A DNA stretch of 64,000 nt from positions 51,870,645 to 51,934,644 of the forward strand of contig OU744731.1 of assembly GCA_916613615.1 (NCBI GenBank). The letters run 5' to 3'. The notes beneath the pieces are model-generated. The model searched no databases and was not told where the DNA came from. It was given only the letters and a program-made list of their open reading frames with translations. The position numbers were made by a program, and so were the translations under genes. This stretch comes from Steromphala cineraria. Lineage: Eukaryota > Mollusca > Gastropoda > Trochida > Trochidae. Each line of letters begins with the position of its first letter. Positions within the stretch are counted from its first letter, which is position 1. Below are positions 58,541 to 64,000 of the stretch, in pieces.

Positions 58541-59468
58541 ACTTAAACCTAAATTCGAAACCGGTTTGAGTTAAAACACAACTTGCACGTGAACCTCGCC
58601 ACAAACGCCCCTGTTTACTATTGACGAGTTTTTAGGCTAATGGCGACTTATAAAAAGAAATCACGTGAGCTCAATGTCATTTTCAACAGCTACCCTCAAG
58701 GAACAACACCGTAACTGAAATTGCCCCAAGGAAAATTCTGTTATGCCATAAATGTAACATATGTAAGTTGATGTAGGTTTCATTTTACTAATGTAGTTTC
58801 ATTGTTTCACTACTATTCACTACTAACATAATCTATGAAATAGAGGACTCTATACGAAAGTCTATAAAGTAATAACGAGTTTTTAAATACAATATAAAAA
58901 TTACAGATATGGTCTAATAATCTCGTAATTACAAGTTTAAAGACAAAAAACAAATTTCAAATGTGTTACCAATGGTCTTTCGTATTTAGAAGAACAAATA
59001 TGACTTTTACTAATAGGAATTGAAGTCATACAATAAATCATTACGCAAGGTAATCATGGATATAGAAGAAAAAACATGGTTTTCGGCGTGCATTTTTACG
59101 TTACTCAACGAATAAGTTGAACGGCTACATGTGTTGAAATAACAAATTTTGTTCACAACAAGACCTAGTGATGCATTAAATACATATTAATTCTCCACAA
59201 ATTAGCATATTTGCCACACATTTAGAGACATCTTTATTAGCCCATATCAATGCGAGATTAAACAAACCTGCAAAGCAATTTGCACGGGATGCACGTGCGT
59301 TGTCACAGCAACTGTGAAACTGACATCAAATTCAACAAACGAACTCGTCAGAAACAGTATTTTGTAACAGGCGCTCAATTTTAGGACTGAATAACAAACG
59401 TGATTTTTGAAAATCATTGTCTGGTTTAATCTCACTAGATGTATAACTATTAGGGAACAGATAAAAAA
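58541..59468. other. no gene recognised; dispersed repeat words
   Basis: The word (G)GTTTT(C/T)GGCG near 59090 recurs near 41812, and a reversed form occurs near 60955. They are probably fragments of one dispersed AT-rich repeat. Confidence 0.3.
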
Positions 59469-59736
59469 CAAGATGTGTTTGTGAAACACGAATGCCCCCA
59501 GATGCATCCTGCTCGCTGTGTCAAGGTCAAGGTCACAAGGTCAAATGTCATGGTGTCATCTGAAAGGTCTCATCACAAGGGATCCATATGTCAAGTATCA
59601 AAGAGCTAGCTCTGACCAATCAAAAGTTATGACCAAGGTTAAAGTTTTTGTGGACAAACGGACAGACGGACGGACGGACAGACGGACAGGTGAAAAACAA
59701 TATACCCCCGGAATCTCCGATTCGGGGGCATAATAA
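59469..59736 (+). mobile_element. mollusc-type short interspersed repeat
   Basis: It begins AAGATGTGTTTGTGAAACAC with GAATGCCCCC, contains CAAGGTCAAGGTCACAAGGTC, then a GACGGACGGACGGACAGACG microsatellite, and ends TTCGGGGGCATAATAA. The ends ATGCCCCC and GGGGGCAT are inverted. From memory, this arrangement is common in mollusc genomes; no search was made. It is non-coding. Confidence 0.7.
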
Positions 59737-61579
59737 TGAGTGTACAGTTTCAGTGCCAGTATTGACATTAACTGCTAATTAACGTTATATTTAAAATTAT
59801 AACAAGCTGTCAGAAAACGCGATTAACTCTCCTATTAATCTTTCAAAAACACCTTTCTGAACAAAATAACAATTAAGCATTAAAATTTCAACTCTGTACT
59901 ATATTAAGAATATGTATGTCATGTATTTCAACATGTATTTTAGAGTTAATTCCCTTTTTCTATTGCTTTTTGCTATTCATTCCGTAATCCGGAAGGTTAT
60001 GGGGGTAATGGACCCGAAGAAAGATTTGAGAGGCAGTGTTTATCGATTAAAATGCTCAATATGATATATGTTATGTGAATTATTGAAGTTTCTGAGGTGT
60101 TATCCTTTTGAAGACTTTAATGATTATATTGCTCTTATGCATGCTTGATACTTAACAGGTTTCATTTTGAAAGCCATTAAACTCTTTATGAAACACCCCT
60201 ATTTTATCTTTTTTATCGTATTGTGTTGTAGATTTAAAACAACCTTACTGAAGTAGGAGAAAAGAGCTGAAAAGCTCAGAGAGAAACCACAGCAACTTGC
60301 ATGGCATATGTTAAAAAAACATCAATCATCTTAAACATTAGATTTTAAGTTCTAGTGTATTTTAAAGATTAATACACTCGATACAAAAGCATGTTGTGTA
60401 AATACAGATTACAGAACTATAGTATTAACGGAAATGAAAAAAAATGCTTTTGCGATTGTTTTTTTTTTAATTTGAATTCTAAATTCTCAGTCACAATAAC
60501 ATTTCCCAAATTTTGTTACCGTCATTTCTTTTTAAAAAGTCCCTCAAATATATGAGTTTACAGGAAAGAAATACGTGTCGTTTTACGCCTCGCACTTATT
60601 TCGAAGTCGAAATGTATGCATGTCTCTGATGCAAGTTATGATCTGTAATTGGAGTTGGTTAATTAAAGTAATCTATACATCTATCTTATGTCCCCTATTA
60701 TGCATACTTTATATGATATTGAATTCAAATGATAAATGAAAGTACTACATGGCTTACTTATGTTTACAGCATGTTATAAACTACTATTCAACAACTCATT
60801 GCTCATAGTGACGTAATAAGCTAATACGTGTTTTTTAAAAGCAATTTGCCTCTAAGAAAGATAGATAAGTTATATTTTTGCAATGCAATCATAAGGCCTA
60901 ATTGAGAAAACATAAGTCATGAGAACTACATTATCAATCCTGTAATGAATAAACGCCAAATATTATTTCATTTCTATTTCCATGATTTAAAATTCAAAAT
61001 TATAGCCGATGTAAGACAATCTGTATAATTAAACTATTTGTATGTATCAAAACGCTTTTATCATTTTATTTGAGGTTGCCATTAATAATTTTACGTGCGC
61101 TATCTCCCAAATTTTCTGTCCATCATTATTTCATTTATACCCGTGTCACTAATTTGAGAATACAACGATGACCATGTTTCAATTCTGATATAAAAAAAAT
61201 GTTTGAACAGAAAAAAATGCTTTAAGGTGAAATTTAAAAGAAAATCGTTTTTGGAAAAAACATGAGATATTCATTGTATTTCCTCTGAAAGCAAATTCTC
61301 TCCCAAGGTGTACCCATTCAACTACAGGCAACCCGTGGCACGTGCAGCACGTATTTCAGTTGAGGTGTACTTTGCACGTGCAACTCAAGGTGCGCGTGGT
61401 TCTGATGGCTGCTAGGTTATTGACTATTGACGAGTAACAACTAAATATTGACGTTTTATTATGGATATTGACGTTTTTTTCTTGGATATTGGCGAGTTTT
61501 TAGAGCCCAACATACGACTATTGATGATTAATTTAGGTTTAACTGATAATCTAGGCGACTTCACAACCTTCCCTTGCAG
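59737..61579. other. upstream region of the HYKK gene; no gene seen
   Basis: AT-rich sequence. Near 61330-61510 are several CACGTG words and repeated (A/G)TATTG(A/G)CG words. The HYKK promoter or a 5' UTR exon probably lies here; an acceptor (CCCTTGCAG) at 61571-61579 shows that an upstream exon exists. Confidence 0.35.
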
Positions 61580-61590
61580 GTATATTATCA

Positions 61591-63466
61591 ATGATGGAGG
61601 GACCTCTAGTTGACGTGAACGAGAACCAGCAGACCTTCCTCCAGCAGCCAGGGGAGATAATCCGTCCTGTTGTAGGTGAAGGTCAAATAGAGGAGATAAC
61701 TCTGAGGTTGTACGGCCTGAAGGTGACCGCTATAAAGGAACTCAACAGCTACGACGACAGGAACTACCACATCAAGGTTCATCCAGAACACAGCAATCAG
61801 GGCATTGAAGAGATCAGTGATCTTGGCTTTGTGTTCAAGGTCATGAACAGCAAGGATTCCCAAAATCTTCCATTCTTTGGTACGTAATCGAGCTTGTTGT
61901 AGTTTTATGTCATGAAGTTATATGAAAAATTTGGCCAAACTTTTTTTTTCCCGCTTCATGAAACCTTGGAAACTGTAGTGGGAAAATCTTAAGTTTTGAG
62001 ATGTCCTGTTGTTTTCAATTACCAAACGATTTTTCAGATTCGATGTGATAGATTTTGTTACAGATGCTAGTTTTGACTAATTCTGTTCATGTACTCGACA
62101 TGCCCTCAGGTTACCAGATGCAGACCCGTAGCAACATATAACAATGTCTGACATCCTCGATGTGACTTACAAAGCATTAATTCTATGTGCTAAAAAAATA
62201 ACCGATATTTTTATTCATTACGTCTGAAGGCAACAATGCATAAGTGTTTTCAGATGCCCAACAAAGTAAGATGCCGTTCATTTTATATTTTACAATACCT
62301 TGTATAAATGACTGCTTCAGATGGCCAACATGCCCTCATGTCCTGTCTCTCGTCCTGTAACATTCCTTCACAAGTACCTCTTCCTAACCTGAAGGGGACT
62401 TTCTATTCTCTGGAGACTATCTACCCCGACAAGGGTAAGAAAGGTGAGATAGACTGAAACACACATCAAGTAAACGTGTCTGGTCCATTTTATGACTGTT
62501 ACATGTTAATATTACTGTGCTTGTCACATCGGCACACGGCTGCTATATCACTATTGCACGTGTTAGCTGTTAATATTACTGTGTTTATCTAATCGGCAAT
62601 GATTTGTTAGATATGAAAATGTTTGATGTGTCAGGTTCCCCTGGTGAGTACATGTGTGAGTTGCGGACCTTCCTCCCAGGACAGATCATACAGGACGTGC
62701 CCTACACCCCGGATCTCCTGCGTCAGAATGGGAAACTCGTCGCAGATGTGTCCAACGCTCTTGAGGTTCTTTTACTATATATTCCCATATTTGAATTGTC
62801 AAACTTCAAATGTGGTTTGGTTATCAACAGCTTTAGTTGTTGGGGTAACGACCATCAGGCTTGAAATGCCACATTGGCCTCCTGAATGGCATGCCTTCAG
62901 CGTCCGACAACTAGTTATCCTTTTCCTTTAAAAGATAAAAGGCTCTGTAAACGTATGACCGTGTCTGCAGGTAACCTGACAATTGGTTAGATTAGGTGTT
63001 TATTTGGCATTATGTATGGGCCACTGTGGCCAAGCTCAGAAAAGTTAGTTTTAGAACGAATTGTTCTATGAGACTATAAGGCATGAAGTAGTTGCCATAA
63101 CAACTCTGTAACAACGAACTGAAATATGAAGGGGGGGGGAGACAGTTTTGGTTCAGATCCCTTTTCAAGTTGTTATTCGAGCTTTAAAACGGCTAAACCT
63201 CTGGGTACTCCGATTTGAAAATTTCGTTTATATTATGTCACCTGCTTAAATGTTTTGTTAACCCGTAACCTATCCCTCTTTCCAGAAATTGGAGAACAAA
63301 TACTACAAGAGCGTGGACCCAACCCTCAGACTATGGACGTTGACCAATGTCCCCAAATTGACCGAGTATACATTTTGTCTTGACGAGACCAACAGGACAC
63401 TTGTGGAGGATATCATCAGCACATTCAACAAGAGGGTCGTCTCCAGATTTGACCAACTCCCTAAGG
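61591..63466 (+). CDS. HYKK: hydroxylysine kinase-like protein, 5' part
   Basis: Four exons are seen: 61591-61879, 62321-62443, 62635-62765 and 63286-63466, about 241 codons. The frame continues in phase 1 past the window. Either of two adjacent ATGs (61591, 61594) could start it. Segments LYGLKVTAIKELNSYDDRNY, FVFKVMNS, LRTFLPGQIIQDVPYTPDLL and LWTLTNVPKLTEY align with vertebrate HYKK (GLKV...SYDDQNFHV, LTYLPG, NLKNVP). Known of the family: APH/choline-kinase fold, GTP-dependent phosphorylation of 5-hydroxy-L-lysine in lysine and collagen breakdown, cytosolic. The K in VFKV is the expected nucleotide-binding lysine; the catalytic HGD segment would be in the next, missing exon. A paralogue of different specificity is possible. 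The exon 2 donor is doubled. Confidence 0.88.
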
Positions 63467-64000
63467 GTAATTTGCATCAATGTTTTCATTATCAAGGATA
63501 CGAAAACATTTCCATATATACACATAAATAATATTCACAAGGCCAACACGGGGAATCGGAATATGGTATTATGGCCAATGGACAGAAATCCTGCTACATC
63601 AGCGTAATTGTTTCTGCGAACCTTCAGGCATACGCTGTCGATCAAAAGACTCGAATAACTCTTTACATCAATAGTCAACTGGACAACTTACATCTAACAT
63701 TATTAGCGGCGGTTCCATAATGGAGGAATGCAGGGGCTGGAAATATTTCACTTTAAGTTATAGTCCAGACACGACGCGTTTTGGTTTGATAAATATCAGT
63801 TTTGGCTGGAGGTAAGCGGAAACAACAACGTTGATGTAGCAGGATGATGGACTAATTGTTTCAATCTTTCTAAAATGTTCGAAAATTATATGCGCCCAGT
63901 ATAAACTGTTTAATTCCTTGGTATCCTGATAAAATGGTGCCTATTTCTTCGATGCCATAATTTGTTCGTTCATTGTATCATTCCGACTTATATCGATGCT
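63467..64000 (+). other. HYKK intron 4, to window end
   Basis: No exon with the expected HGD motif was found before the end, so the intron runs beyond the window. Confidence 0.5.

Noticed and set aside
58543..61548. 3-kb element bounded by inverted TTAAACCTAAATT words
   Set aside because: Only about 14 bases are inverted and the adjacent sequence is only loosely alike. It is too weak to define an element.
61606..61863. Minus-strand frame opposite HYKK exon 1
   Set aside because: It is a shadow of a conserved coding exon on the plus strand.

Overview
This is animal nuclear DNA: AT-rich, with intron-split genes, canonical GT-AG (and some GC-AG) splice sites, long introns and many short dispersed repeats. 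Two of the repeats look typical of molluscs: a unit ending in GACGGACGGACAGACGG with 'gaatgccccc' and 'gggggcat' termini near 59.5 kb, and a CCGTCCGT/CCCACCGG element near 1.2 kb. A bivalve or other lophotrochozoan is the best guess; the species cannot be named from this sequence.

I can reconstruct six genes exon by exon. (1) BUB3, spindle-checkpoint WD40 protein, minus strand, 3893-8503, six coding exons, 327 aa. (2) A Tctex1-domain dynein light chain, plus strand, 16750-17265, one coding exon of 171 aa behind a 5' UTR intron. (3-5) Three copies of a multi-membrane-span protein that I assign to the DUF2838 / glycerophosphocholine acyltransferase (GPC1/GPCAT) family. Copy A is on the minus strand (21569-26103); copy B (29682-39232) and copy C (44503-49919) are on the plus strand, so A and B are head to head and C follows in tandem. 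All three share a seven-exon structure that begins with a six-codon exon. Copy B carries a one-base deletion in exon 5. (6) The 5' part of a hydroxylysine-kinase-like (HYKK) gene, plus strand, 61591-63466, which runs off the window. BUB3 serves mitosis, the dynein light chain serves motor transport or cilia, and the GPCAT-like cluster and HYKK serve lipid and amino-acid metabolism; nothing suggests that they form one pathway.

The rest is mostly repeats. There is a 43-copy 45-bp minisatellite (10883-12826), a G-run minisatellite (31733-32251), a LINE nested in a TTAA-flanked MITE (13860-16147) with three other MITE copies, a Mutator-like element with 58-bp perfect terminal repeats and a 9-bp target duplication (36413-37023), a TA-flanked MITE, a 604-bp element packed with TTCGT/ACGAA, and three decayed LINE pieces.

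The most unusual signal is a set of long fold-back (hairpin) elements, densest from 29.7 to 58.5 kb. Their arms differ from copy to copy while each pair of arms still matches. The edges share an ATAGAGGAT-like motif, the tips are often CTCG-rich, and three copies carry a GC-rich segment plus a cluster of TGACGTCA sites.
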